A stretch of 64,000 nucleotides of DNA. Origin: Streptomyces fodineus. GTDB taxonomy: Bacteria; Actinomycetota; Actinomycetes; Streptomycetales; Streptomycetaceae. Every line of letters begins with the position of its first letter. The stretch's first letter is position 1. The position numbers were made by a program, and so were the translations under genes. The notes under the pieces were generated by a model. It had not been told where the DNA came from. It ran no database searches and was given only the letters and a program-made list of their open reading frames with translations. The stretch covers positions 5,084,001-5,148,000 of the forward strand of contig NZ_CP017248.1 of NCBI RefSeq assembly GCF_001735805.1, written 5' to 3'. This document shows positions 36,395-44,917 of this stretch, piece after piece.

Positions 36395-36460
36395 GAGCGC
36401 GGGGCTGTGCCGATGTGCGGCTCCGCCGCGTGGGCGCGATCAGCCGCGAACCACCCGCAG
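36395..36460. repeat. Dispersed Streptomyces intergenic repeat (REP-like)
   Basis: The stretch GGGGCTGTGCCGATGTGCGG through CGCGTGGGCGCGATCAGCC resembles a repeat I recall in many copies in Streptomyces genomes. It lies between the MocR gene and the pepP terminator. Confidence 0.5.
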
Positions 36461-36467
36461 ACGAAAC

Positions 36468-36494
36468 GGCCGGGCACCTCCCCGGTACCCGGCC
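36468..36494 (-). terminator. Probable pepP terminator
   Basis: GGCCGGGCACC and GGTACCCGGCC form a 10-of-11-bp stem with a 5-nt loop, followed on the minus strand by GTTTCGT. It lies 14 bp past the pepP stop. Confidence 0.7.
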
Positions 36495-36507
36495 ATTGAA
36501 CTAGAGG

Positions 36508-37995
36508 TCAGCCCTTCAGCGAACCCATCCACGCCTCGACCTCGTCCGACCGCCGAGGCAGCGCGGCGCTCAGGTTTCGGTTGCCGTCCTGCGTCACCAG
36601 GATGTCGTCCTCGATCCGGACCCCGATCCCCCGGTACTCCTGCGGCACCGTGAGGTCGTCGGCCTGGAAGTACAGCCCCGGCTCGACGGTGAGCACCATC
36701 CCCGGCTCCAGGACACCCTCCACGTACGTCTCGGTCCGCGCGGCGGCGCAGTCGTGGACGTCCATGCCGAGCATGTGGCCCGTGCCGTGCAGGGTCCAGC
36801 GGCGCTGCAGGCCCAGCTCCAGGACGCGCTCGACCGGGCCCTCGACCAGGCCCCACTCGACGAGCTTCTCGGCGAGCACCCGCTGGGCGGCGTCGTGGAA
36901 GTCGCGGTACTTGGCGCCCGGCTTCACGGCCGCGATGCCGGCCTCCTGGGCCTCGTACACCGCGTCGTAGATCTTCTTCTGGATCTCGGTGTACGTGCCG
37001 TTGACCGGCAGCGTGCGCGTGACGTCGGCGGTGTAGAGGGTGTGGGTCTCCACGCCGGCGTCGAGCAGCAGCAGGTCGCCCGAGCGGACCGGGCCGTCGT
37101 TGCGGACCCAGTGCAGGGTGCAGGCGTGCGGGCCGGCGGCGCAGATGGAGCCGTAGCCGACGTCGTTGCCCTCCACCCGCGCGCGGAGGAAGAACGTGCC
37201 CTCGATGTAGCGCTCGGACGTCGCCTCGGCCTTGTCGAGGACCTTCACCACGTCCTCGAAACCGCGCACCGTGGAGTCGACGGCCTTCTGCAGCTCACCG
37301 ATCTCGAAGTCGTCCTTGATCAGCCGGGCCTCGGAGAGGAAGACGCGCAGCTCCTCGTCGCGCTCGGCGGTGACCTTGTCGGTCAGGGCCGACTCGATGC
37401 CGGCGTCGTGGCCGCGCACCACGCGCACCGGGCCGGTGGCCTCGCGCAGCTTGCCGGCGAGCTCGCGGACGTCGGCGGCCGGGATGCCGTACAGCGCCTC
37501 GGACTCGGCGAGGGAGTGGCGGCGGCCGACCCACAGCTCGCCCTGGCCGGAGAGCCAGAACTCGCCGTTCTCGCGATTCGAGCGGGGCAGGAGGTAGATC
37601 GTTTCCTCATGGCCGCCGTCCTTGGGCTCCAGGACCAGGACGCCGTCCTCCGTCTGGTTGCCGGTGAGGTACGCGTACTCGACGGAGGAGCGGAAGGGGT
37701 ACTCGGTGTCGTTCGAGCGGGTCTTCAGGTTGCCCGCCGGGATCACCAGGCGCTCGCCCGGGAAGCGGGCGGAGAGCGCGGCGCGGCGGCGCGCGGTCTC
37801 GGCGGCCTGCGGGACCGGCTGCAGGTCGTGCAGCTCGGTGTCGGCCCAGCCGGACTGCATGTTCTCGGCCAGCTCGTCGGACACGCCCGGGTACAGGCCG
37901 TTCTTCCGCTGCTTGATGGGCTCCTCGGACTCAGTCTCCGGGCCCGCTGCGGTAGCAGCTTCATCGGGCACAGCCGGGTTGAGTTCGTCGGCCAC
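36508..37995 (-). CDS. pepP: Xaa-Pro aminopeptidase (aminopeptidase P)
   Basis: This 495-aa M24B metallopeptidase removes N-terminal residues preceding proline. The N-terminal non-catalytic domain (about 50-230) contains NDTEYPFRSSVEYAYLTG. The catalytic domain has LLLDAGVETHTLYTADVTRT (Asp ligands), HGTGHMLGMDVHD (His), LEPGMVLTVEPGLYF (Glu) and GIGVRIEDDILVT (Glu). The GTG at 37995 has GAGGAGG upstream at good spacing. A long acidic N terminus (ESEEPIKQRKNGLYPGVSDEL) is typical of Streptomyces PepP. It is monocistronic with a clear terminator. Confidence 0.95.
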   Translation of the reverse strand: MADELNPAVPDEAATAAGPETESEEPIKQRKNGLYPGVSDELAENMQSGWADTELHDLQPVPQAAETARRRAALSARFPGERLVIPAGNLKTRSNDTEYPFRSSVEYAYLTGNQTEDGVLVLEPKDGGHEETIYLLPRSNRENGEFWLSGQGELWVGRRHSLAESEALYGIPAADVRELAGKLREATGPVRVVRGHDAGIESALTDKVTAERDEELRVFLSEARLIKDDFEIGELQKAVDSTVRGFEDVVKVLDKAEATSERYIEGTFFLRARVEGNDVGYGSICAAGPHACTLHWVRNDGPVRSGDLLLLDAGVETHTLYTADVTRTLPVNGTYTEIQKKIYDAVYEAQEAGIAAVKPGAKYRDFHDAAQRVLAEKLVEWGLVEGPVERVLELGLQRRWTLHGTGHMLGMDVHDCAAARTETYVEGVLEPGMVLTVEPGLYFQADDLTVPQEYRGIGVRIEDDILVTQDGNRNLSAALPRRSDEVEAWMGSLKG

Positions 37996-38143
37996 GTGAT
38001 CCTCCTCGGTACGGCGTGTGATCTCCCCCGGTGGCCCGGCGCTCGCGGCTGTGACCGCGCGGGGGCCTCCATCATCGTACGGTCGTACCGTGTGCGGGCC
38101 CGGGCCGGATGACCTGTTATGCCCGGTCATGCAGTCCGGACGC

Positions 38144-39544
38144 TCAGTCGAAGCGGGCCGCCAGCAGCACCACGTCCTCCTCGCTGTCGGCCGCGTCCAG
38201 GCCGTTCGGCAGTACCGTGCGCAGGACGTGGTCCGCGATGGCTCCGGGGTCGCGGCGCAACGCGCGCGGGACGCTCGCGGCGGCCGCGTGCAGGCGGGCG
38301 AAGGCGCGGTCCATGGGCTCGCCGGTACGGTGCAGCAGCCCGTCGGTGTAGAGCAGGACCGTCTCCCCGGCCTGGGCCTCGATCTCCACGCTGGGCGCCT
38401 CCCAGCAGGCGAGCATGCCGAGCGGCGCGGAGACGGAGGTCTCGGCGAACTCGGTGCGCCGCTCGCCGATCAGCAGCGGCGGGCTGTGTCCGGCACCGGC
38501 CAGGGTGACCTTGCGCAGGGCGGGCTCACAGTACGCGAACAGGGCGGTGGCCGAGCGGGCGGGTTCGGTCAGCCGCAGCAGCAGCTCCAGATCGGACAGG
38601 ACGGCGACCGGGTCCTCGCCCTCCATCACGGCGTAGGCCCTGAGGGAGGCGCGCAGGCGGCCCATCGCGGCCACGACGCTCGGGCCCGAACCGGTGACCG
38701 AGCCGACGCAGAGGCCGAGCGCGGCGTCCGGCAGCGGCAGCGCGTCGTACCAGTCGCCGCCGCCGCGCGGGCCGGTGCGGTGTCGGGCGGCGAGCTGGAC
38801 GCCGGGCACGCGGGGCAGCCGGGTGGGCAGCAGTTCCTCGGTGATGGTCGCCACGCACGCGCGCGTGCGCTCCACTTCCACCAGCCGGGCGAGGTGCTCG
38901 GTGGCGTGCCGGACGTACAGACCGGCGAGGTGGCGTCGGCGCTCGTCGGGTTCGGCCGGTTCGTCGTAGAGCCAGACGGCGGCGCCGAGCCGGCCGGCGG
39001 ACTCGGAGGCGAGGGGCAGGGCGTAGCTGGCGGCGTAGCCGAGGCGGGCGGCCACCTCGCGGTGCCGGGGGTCCAGGCCGTCCTCGGCGAGCAGATCGGG
39101 GTGGACGATCTCGGCGGCCGTACCGGTGTCGTACGGCAGCGCGCCGGGCGGGACCGTCTCGATGTGGCCGAGGTCGGCGCGGCCGAGGCCCAGGCCGAGG
39201 GTGGTGCGGGGGCCGAGTCCGTCGCCGGGCTCCAGGGCGACCAGGCCGCGGCGGGCGCCGACGAGGGCGGCTCCGGCGCGCAGCAGCTCCTGCAGGGCGC
39301 ATTCGAGCGCGTTCGTACGGGACAGGCGCTCGGTGAGTTCGTGGAGGGTCGTGAGGTCCGAGACCCAGCCGGCCAGCCGGTCCTGGAGGAGGGCGCCGGG
39401 CGCGGGGCTGTTCGGGGCGGGGACGGGATGGCTGCCCGGGGAGGGACCGGCGCCGGCGGCGGGGGGAGTGGGCGCGACAGTGTGTGCGGGCGTCGGAACC
39501 GTGGGATCGATTCCGGCCACTTTCGGAGGGTGGGGGGCGTTCAT
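38144..39544 (-). CDS. GAF-PP2C protein serine/threonine phosphatase (SpoIIE type)
   Basis: This 466-aa signalling protein has a Pro-rich N terminus (~1-50), a GAF-like sensor domain (~70-230, LLRAGAALVGARRGLVALEPG) and a C-terminal PP2C/SpoIIE phosphatase domain. Phosphatase marks are GGGDWYDALPLPD (metal Asp), GHSPPLL, and DGLLHRTGEPMDRA. It should dephosphorylate an anti-anti-sigma factor and may work with the ATP-binding proteins at 33.97 or 44.1 kb. That link is inference. It starts at ATG 39544. Confidence 0.92.
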   Translation of the reverse strand: MNAPHPPKVAGIDPTVPTPAHTVAPTPPAAGAGPSPGSHPVPAPNSPAPGALLQDRLAGWVSDLTTLHELTERLSRTNALECALQELLRAGAALVGARRGLVALEPGDGLGPRTTLGLGLGRADLGHIETVPPGALPYDTGTAAEIVHPDLLAEDGLDPRHREVAARLGYAASYALPLASESAGRLGAAVWLYDEPAEPDERRRHLAGLYVRHATEHLARLVEVERTRACVATITEELLPTRLPRVPGVQLAARHRTGPRGGGDWYDALPLPDAALGLCVGSVTGSGPSVVAAMGRLRASLRAYAVMEGEDPVAVLSDLELLLRLTEPARSATALFAYCEPALRKVTLAGAGHSPPLLIGERRTEFAETSVSAPLGMLACWEAPSVEIEAQAGETVLLYTDGLLHRTGEPMDRAFARLHAAAASVPRALRRDPGAIADHVLRTVLPNGLDAADSEEDVVLLAARFD

Positions 39545-40155
39545 GGCGTCCGGCCTTCAGACCGGTGCGTATTGCTGAAAAGCATCGCAAACCCCCATGT
39601 CATTCTGCGCCGCTGCAGTGTCTCCACATGTACACGCACTCGTGAGGGGATGTCCAGCATTGTCCTGCGGGGATTCCTGGTGTCCATGGGTCTGACGAGG
39701 TTTTTCCCTAACCCCTTGCCATACTGCCAAGTTGGCTGAAAACTGCACCAGGTATCGGTCCATTGCGGTCGACTGGCCTTGCTCCACGGAGCGTCACAGC
39801 GGTCGTGATGGGTACGTACTCGGAGAAGGCCAGGGGTGGTTGGGGGCCACCCGGAACCTGGCGACGGACCCGGGCGTCATAGCCACCGACGGCCGAGCCC
39901 CATCCTCCCTGGCGGAGGCGGAGAGAAACACGCGCGACGGCAAAAACGCCATACTTCGCCACCCCCGCGCCGCAGCCGTGCTTATGCCAGACGCACTATG
40001 GACGCGGACGCGACCCATGCTCGACCCCTTGGGGTTTCCCCCTGTCACGCGCAGGGGTGTGATGCGCCAACAGGTACGCACAGTGAAGTGATCGACACAT
40101 GATGTGATGTGGACCACGGTGTTGCCAGCGGTGCAACGGAAAGGAACGAGCGCTC
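39545..40155. other. Intergenic between divergent phosphatase and Prim-Pol-like genes
   Basis: About 610 bp with mixed base composition and several AT-rich patches (TTTTTCCCTAACC near 39700; AAAAACGCCATACTTCG near 39940). Short frames at 39732 and 39708 lack family features and good start signals. It probably holds both promoters. No RNA gene was recognised. Confidence 0.4.
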
Positions 40156-40821
40156 ATGCGCGAGATCCTCGGAAGGCGACGCAGGCTCCTGTCCAGGCGG
40201 AACGACGGGAGGCCTGAGCTGATCGGCGCGGCCCTGACATTCGCGACCGAGTGGCAGTGGCCCGTACTCCCGGGCGTGGCCCCGGACCCGCAGGGCCGGG
40301 CCCGCTGCGGCTGCCCCGACCCCGAGTGCACGGTGCCCGGTGCGCACCCCTTCGACCCCGGCCTGCTCGCGGCCACGACCGACGCGCGCATGGTGCGCTG
40401 GTGGTGGACCAACCGGCCGAGCGCGCCGATCATCCTGGCCACCGGGGGCAGGGCGCCCTGCGCGGTCAGCCTGCCGGCGCTCGCCGCCTCCCGCGCCCTC
40501 GCCCTGCTCGACCGGCGGGGCATGCGCCTCGGTCCGGTGATCGCCGCCCCGACCCGCTGGGCGCTGCTCGTCAAGCCGTACTCCATGGAGCAGTTGGGCG
40601 AACTGCTCTACGCCAAGGACTTCGTCCCCGGCTCCCTGCGCTTCCACGGCGAGGGCGGCTATCTCGCCCTGCCCCCCTCCGAGACCGGCCGGGGCGAGGT
40701 CCGCTGGGAGCGCGCCCCGCTGCCGGGCTCGGCCGCGCCCTGGGCGCCCGATGTGGAGGCGGTCGTGGACGCCGTGGTCGACGCCCTCACTCGTACGGGT
40801 GTGAGCGCACCCGAGTTGTAG
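40156..40821 (+). CDS. Bifunctional DNA primase/polymerase N-terminal-domain protein
   Basis: This 221-aa stand-alone protein is related to the Prim-Pol N-terminal domain found in plasmid and phage primases. Supporting features are the opening GAALTFATEWQWPVLPGVAP, the Cys-containing CGCPDPECTVPGAHPFDP block that resembles the family's zinc-associated start, and WWTNRPSAPIILATG. The catalytic DxD is not obvious; the position after the glycine-rich strand reads CAVSLPA. It may therefore be a non-catalytic regulator. The ATG at 40156 is preceded by AAAGGAACGAG. It lies in core chromosome, not in the mobile element. Confidence 0.8.
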   Translation: MREILGRRRRLLSRRNDGRPELIGAALTFATEWQWPVLPGVAPDPQGRARCGCPDPECTVPGAHPFDPGLLAATTDARMVRWWWTNRPSAPIILATGGRAPCAVSLPALAASRALALLDRRGMRLGPVIAAPTRWALLVKPYSMEQLGELLYAKDFVPGSLRFHGEGGYLALPPSETGRGEVRWERAPLPGSAAPWAPDVEAVVDAVVDALTRTGVSAPEL

Positions 40822-40876
40822 GGGGTATCGGCGCGGGCGGAGCAGGTCGGCGCCGCTAGCTCGTTATCTTCCGCAC

Positions 40877-41773
40877 ATGCTGCGAAAATCTGGGGGACAC
40901 GGCCGTCTTTTCGGTCCGGGGGGACCTGGTCGTCGGTCCGCCGGCAGGCCTTTGGGGGAACACGCTCGCCGATCACCACGGCACGCGGCGCGACCGGCGG
41001 CGGATCAGCCGGCTCCGGTGCCGCGGACGGATGCGCGGTCGGCGGGTGAGCGGTCCACGGATGCGCGGTCGGCGGGTGTGTGGTCGGCAGATGAGCGGTC
41101 GGAGGATGCGCGCCGGCCGGGTTCCCGCATGCTGTGGCTGCTCGCGCTCGTCGGCGTGGTGACGGCCGCGGTCGCACTCCCGCTGGCCGTGGCGTCCGCG
41201 GGGCAGGTGGACAAGGCGGCCCGGCGCGCGATGGCCGAAATGCCGGGGGACGCCGTACGGCCCTCGGGGCGCGCCTCGGGAAGCGACGGGCACACCGGGA
41301 ACAAGGGCGCCGCCGGCTCTCGCCGGGGTGCCGCCGGTTCCGGTTCCGGGGACTCCAAGGTGGTCTCGTCCGGCCAGTCGTCCGGGCTGCTCGGGCTCGG
41401 GCTGGCCACCGCCGCGCGATGCGGCCCGAAGCTCACCTCACCGGGTGGCATCGAGGCACAGACCTGTGTGCTGACCCAGGGCGCGGAAACCTGGGCCCGC
41501 ACCTACTACCGCAACGCCACCGGCGATTCGCTGGACTCCGTGCTGAGCCTGATGGGGCCGGGCGGACGCAGCGTGCAGATGCGCTGTGCCACCAGCACCG
41601 ACGACGAGCCCGCCACCTGCGAGACACCTCGTGAGCCCAGCAAGGGCGGCATGGACGCCTACACGGCCGTCACGGAGTTCGCCTCGCGGGGGACCGACGG
41701 CGCGCTGCTGCTGCGCTCGGGCAGCGACTCGGCGGGCGCCGACGGCAACTCCAAGGCCGTCAAGGGGAGTTGA
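40877..41773 (+). CDS. Membrane-anchored protein with N-terminal tandem repeats
   Basis: This 298-aa protein has a cytoplasmic N terminus with near-repeats of TDARSAGERS type (DARSAGERS, DARSAGVWS, ADERSEDAR) encoded by tandem DNA copies at about 41020-41115. One span follows (MLWLLALVGVVTAAVALPLAVA). The outer domain has a Gly/Ser linker, and then a compact domain with four Cys residues (ARCGPKLT, QTCVLTQ, QMRCATS, ATCETP) that could form two disulphides. I do not recognise the family. The promoter may contain TATCTT near 40864. It is monocistronic. Confidence 0.75.
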   Translation: MLRKSGGHGRLFGPGGPGRRSAGRPLGEHARRSPRHAARPAADQPAPVPRTDARSAGERSTDARSAGVWSADERSEDARRPGSRMLWLLALVGVVTAAVALPLAVASAGQVDKAARRAMAEMPGDAVRPSGRASGSDGHTGNKGAAGSRRGAAGSGSGDSKVVSSGQSSGLLGLGLATAARCGPKLTSPGGIEAQTCVLTQGAETWARTYYRNATGDSLDSVLSLMGPGGRSVQMRCATSTDDEPATCETPREPSKGGMDAYTAVTEFASRGTDGALLLRSGSDSAGADGNSKAVKGS

Positions 41774-42015
41774 TGATCCGCGGCGTGCTGTACGCCGTAC
41801 GTGGACATGGGAAGACCCGGTTGCTGGCGACGGGGGATGCACCAGCAACCGGGCTATTGGAACGGTAACAAGAGATCGGCGGTTCGCAAATTCCGTCCGG
41901 GTCATTCGGCCACCGATTTCCCTGTCCGCGGGGGGAGTTGTGACAGGAGTCACCTGTTTCGGGGGCCGTGGTCCCGCCTTACCGACCGTTCAGTTGTCTC
42001 CCACGCTCGGACGCG

Positions 42016-43005
42016 TCAGCTGAGCGTGACCTGCCGGTTGGTCAGTCCCCCGCGCGCCCGGCGCTCCTCCGGCGTCAGCGGCTCGGTGACGGCGAGGGCG
42101 GTGGCGAGGCGCTCGGCGAACTCGGTGGCCGGCTTCTCCACGTCCTCCGCCGTGACCCCGCTCGGCAGGTCCCAGACCGGCACGGTGAGGCCGTGAGCTC
42201 GGAAGGAGCCCACGAGCCGGGTGCCCTCGCCCAGGTTGGAACGGCCCGCCGCGTGCAGCCGAGCGAGAGCGTCCAGAAGCCGCTCCTCCGGATGCGGCAT
42301 CACCCAGCGCAGGTGGTTCTTCTCCGGGGTCTCGCACCAGTACGCCGCGTCCACGCCGGTCAGTCTCGCCGTCGGGATGGCTGCGGCGTTGGCCCGCTCC
42401 AGGGAGGCGGTCACCTCCGGGGTGGCGTTCTCCGCGTCCGGCACCCAGAACTCGAAGCCGCTCTGCACCACCGGCTCGAACGGCGCCTGGAGGTCGAGCA
42501 CGTCCTGCAGCCGAGGACCACCGGCCGGGGCGCGGCGGCCCTGCACGGGGGTGCCGGGCTCGGCCGTCAGGGCGCGCTGGAGGGTGTCGGCGAGATCGCG
42601 GCTGAGGTCACCGGACGCCGTGTCGTTCTGCAGGCCGAGCAGGACCGAGCCGTCGTCTCGGCGCAGCGCGGGCCAGGCCATCGGCAGCACCGTGGCGAGC
42701 GTGACCGACGGGACGCCCTCGGGCAGGCCGTCCTTGAGGGTCAGCTCGACCGTCGCGGCCGGCACCAGCTCGCGCAGCGCCACCCAGTCGCACTCGCCGG
42801 GCAGCCCCTCGAACGGGCGGTGCACCAGCTCGGTCACCGCGTGTGCCGCGGCCCGGCCGTGGCATGCCTTGTAGCGCCGGCCGCTGCCGCAGGGGCAGGG
42901 CTCGCGGGCGCCGACCACCGGAACGTTTCCATCAGCGTCTGCGACGCGGGCGCCGTCGCTCGGCTGCGGCCGCCCGGCCTTCGTCTGGGGTCGCTTCTTG
43001 GCCAT
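42016..43005 (-). CDS. DUF5926-family protein with SEC-C zinc motif
   Basis: This 329-aa soluble protein has an N-terminal SEC-C motif (REPCPCGSGRRYKACHG; Cys-X-Cys...Cys-His zinc site) after a basic start (MAKKRPQTKAGRPQ). The rest is a conserved actinobacterial domain with no known activity (VALRELVPAATVELTL, FEFWVPDAENATPEV). SEC-C sites bind zinc and often mediate ribosome or SecB-type contacts. The ATG at 43005 follows GGGAGAC. Two DnaA boxes lie 75-125 bp upstream. Confidence 0.85.
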   Translation of the reverse strand: MAKKRPQTKAGRPQPSDGARVADADGNVPVVGAREPCPCGSGRRYKACHGRAAAHAVTELVHRPFEGLPGECDWVALRELVPAATVELTLKDGLPEGVPSVTLATVLPMAWPALRRDDGSVLLGLQNDTASGDLSRDLADTLQRALTAEPGTPVQGRRAPAGGPRLQDVLDLQAPFEPVVQSGFEFWVPDAENATPEVTASLERANAAAIPTARLTGVDAAYWCETPEKNHLRWVMPHPEERLLDALARLHAAGRSNLGEGTRLVGSFRAHGLTVPVWDLPSGVTAEDVEKPATEFAERLATALAVTEPLTPEERRARGGLTNRQVTLS

Positions 43006-43079
43006 CTGGGTGTCTCCCGGTTACGGCTCTTCTCGTACGGGCGCGAGCCTAGCCGTTCGGGCCGTGACCGGCGGGAACC

Positions 43080-43129
43080 TGTGGACAACGCACGCCCGCT
43101 CGACGCCGACCGTGTGAACCTGTGGACAA
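43080..43129. other. Direct repeat of two DnaA boxes
   Basis: GAACCTGTGGACAAC occurs twice (boxes TGTGGACAA at 43080-43088 and 43121-43129, both TTGTCCACA on the minus strand), 41 bp apart (about four helical turns), upstream of the DUF5926 gene. Confidence 0.6.
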
Positions 43130-43162
43130 CTCCGGTGCGCTGTACGGCTGTGATGGGGGTGT

Positions 43163-43320
43163 ATCGGTCGGGGCGTTGGTCCTCCGGGGGTTTCGGGCGC
43201 GTCGGTCCTCCGGGGTTTTGGGCGCGTCGGTTGGCTGGGGGATTTGGGGGCGTTGGTTCTCCGTGATTTCGGGCGCGTTGGTTGGCCGGACGCCTTTGGG
43301 CGTGTTGGGTGGTCTGGGAT
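43163..43320. repeat. Degenerate ~26-bp minisatellite
   Basis: About six tandem, imperfect copies of a 24-27-bp unit near GCGCGTCGGTCCTCCGGGG plus TTTTGG follow each other. The plus strand is T/G-rich, unlike coding Streptomyces DNA. No credible gene covers it. Confidence 0.65.
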
Positions 43321-43339
43321 TTCGTCTGTGGCGGTCGGT

Positions 43340-44105
43340 CGGTCGCGCGCTCGGATCCGTGTCCGTCATCTGGTTCCGTGGCCGCGTCTGTCGTCCGGGT
43401 CCGTGTCCGTCATCCGGTTCCGCGGCCGCGTTCGTCGCCCGGGTCATCGTCCGTGTGGGTCAGCCTGGGGGCTCGACCGCGTTCGTCGTCCGGGCCAATG
43501 TCCGTGTCGGTCGGTTCGGGTGCCCGGTTGCGACTGGTGGCGCAGGTTCTTGTCTGTGTCGGTTGGTGTGGATCCTGGGCCTGTCCGTCGGTCGGGATCC
43601 TCGCCCTCGTGGGCCGGTTCGGGTCCTCGGTTGCCTCCGGCGGTGCAGGTTCTTGTCTGCGTCGGTTGGTTCGGATCCTCAGCCTGTCCGTCGATCCGGA
43701 TCCTCGCCCCGTGGGTCGGTCCGGATCCTCGGTCGCGTCCGGCGGTGCAAGTCCTCGTCCGTGTCCGTCGGTCCGGATCCTTGCCCCGTCGGTCGTCCCC
43801 GGACCTCGATCGCGGCCGTCAGCCGAATTGCTCGCCCCCACCCGCCAGCCCAGGTCCCAAGCCTCGCCGTGAGCCTCGGTCGTGGACCCCGTGTCTCGGC
43901 CGCAACCCGACCCGCGTCCCCGCCCGTCGGCCTCGCCGTGAGCCCCGGTCATGGACCCGTCCCTGAGCCGCAACCCGGCCCGCGTCCCCGCCCGTCGGCC
44001 CGCGTCCCCGCCCGTCGGCCCCGTCCCCGCCCGTCGGCCCGTCCCTCGGCCTCAACCCGTGTCCCCGCCGGTCAGCCCGTCCCTCGGCTCAACCCCGTGT
44101 CCCCG
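43340..44105. repeat. Repeat-rich non-coding tract
   Basis: About 760 bp of short interspersed repeats: CGTCCGTGTCCGTC, TCCGGATCCTCGCCC and, at the right end, CCCGCCCGTCGGCC. All frames are open for long stretches on both strands because the repeats lack stops, which creates false genes. It directly follows the stop of the minus-strand ATP-binding protein gene. I see no convincing coding signal. Confidence 0.6.
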
Positions 44106-44109
44106 CCCG

Positions 44110-44748
44110 TCAGTCCAGGTCGTCGAACGCGTTCGCGAAGTTCAGGTCGGCCATGTCCGCCAGGGCGGGGGACGTGACGCGCGTAGCGAAGCCGTCCCGG
44201 CCGTAGCCGGCATCGGGGTCGTGGACGTCTTCGTGGACCACCACCCAGACCGTCACCTCGCCGTGGACGTCGTCCCGGACGCCCCAGTCGTCGGCGAGGG
44301 CCGTGATGATGTTCAGGCCGCGGCCGCCGTGCGCGGTCACCGACGGGGTGGCCGGCGCCGGGCGGGTCGGACCGCCGCCGTCCGTCACCTCGACGATGAG
44401 CCGGCCCCGGGCATCGACCCGCCACGCGGCGCGCACGTCACCGTCGCCGGCCGGCGCGTCGCCCAGGGGCCGCCCGTGCTTGCATGCATTGCTCAGCAGT
44501 TCGGAAAGGATCAGTACGGCATCGTCGATGACCGTTTCGGACACACCGCCGCTACGCAATTGCGAACGCATCCGGTGCCTTGCCTTCCCCACGCCCGCAG
44601 GGCCATGGGGTACGGCCATGCTCGACGACGTGGGCACCTCCTGTGCCACCACCAACGCCACCCCCGAGACCTCCTTTGCCCCACGCCACGGTGTGGATGC
44701 CCCATTGGCCTGTACCGGAAACCGGCCAATCCCCTTCCGGTGACGCAT
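44110..44748 (-). CDS. Anti-sigma-factor-like ATP-binding protein (second)
   Basis: This 212-aa GHKL-ATPase-domain protein has an N box LILSELLSNACKHGR, G1 box VEVTDGGGP, and G2 region AHGGRGLNIITALADDWG. The N-terminal ~45 residues and C-terminal ~45 residues (ending FANAFDDLD) lie outside the ATPase fold. It belongs to the large Streptomyces family that includes RsbW-type kinases. I start it at ATG 44748; a TTG two codons upstream is possible. It reads toward the repeat tract at 43.3-44.1 kb. Confidence 0.88.
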   Translation of the reverse strand: MRHRKGIGRFPVQANGASTPWRGAKEVSGVALVVAQEVPTSSSMAVPHGPAGVGKARHRMRSQLRSGGVSETVIDDAVLILSELLSNACKHGRPLGDAPAGDGDVRAAWRVDARGRLIVEVTDGGGPTRPAPATPSVTAHGGRGLNIITALADDWGVRDDVHGEVTVWVVVHEDVHDPDAGYGRDGFATRVTSPALADMADLNFANAFDDLD

Positions 44749-44917
44749 TCGCAACGACCCTGCACGGAGCGAACGCGCCGGAGCACTCCCTGTGACGAAG
44801 GTCTATTCCTCTGGTCGTCGTATGGCTGGATTTCAGTGGTCTGGCCGAGAGTGGAGAATTCAGCAGCCGCACAGCCGGGTCAAGGGGTGCGCACAGCCTT
44901 TTACCGCCCTCTTGAGG

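Noticed and set aside
39732..40091. 119-codon frame upstream of the Prim-Pol-like gene
   Set aside because: No ribosome binding site, odd composition and no family resemblance.
43122..44177. Long frames in the repeat tract (both strands)
   Set aside because: They consist of translated short repeats with no start signals, domains or consistent codon use.
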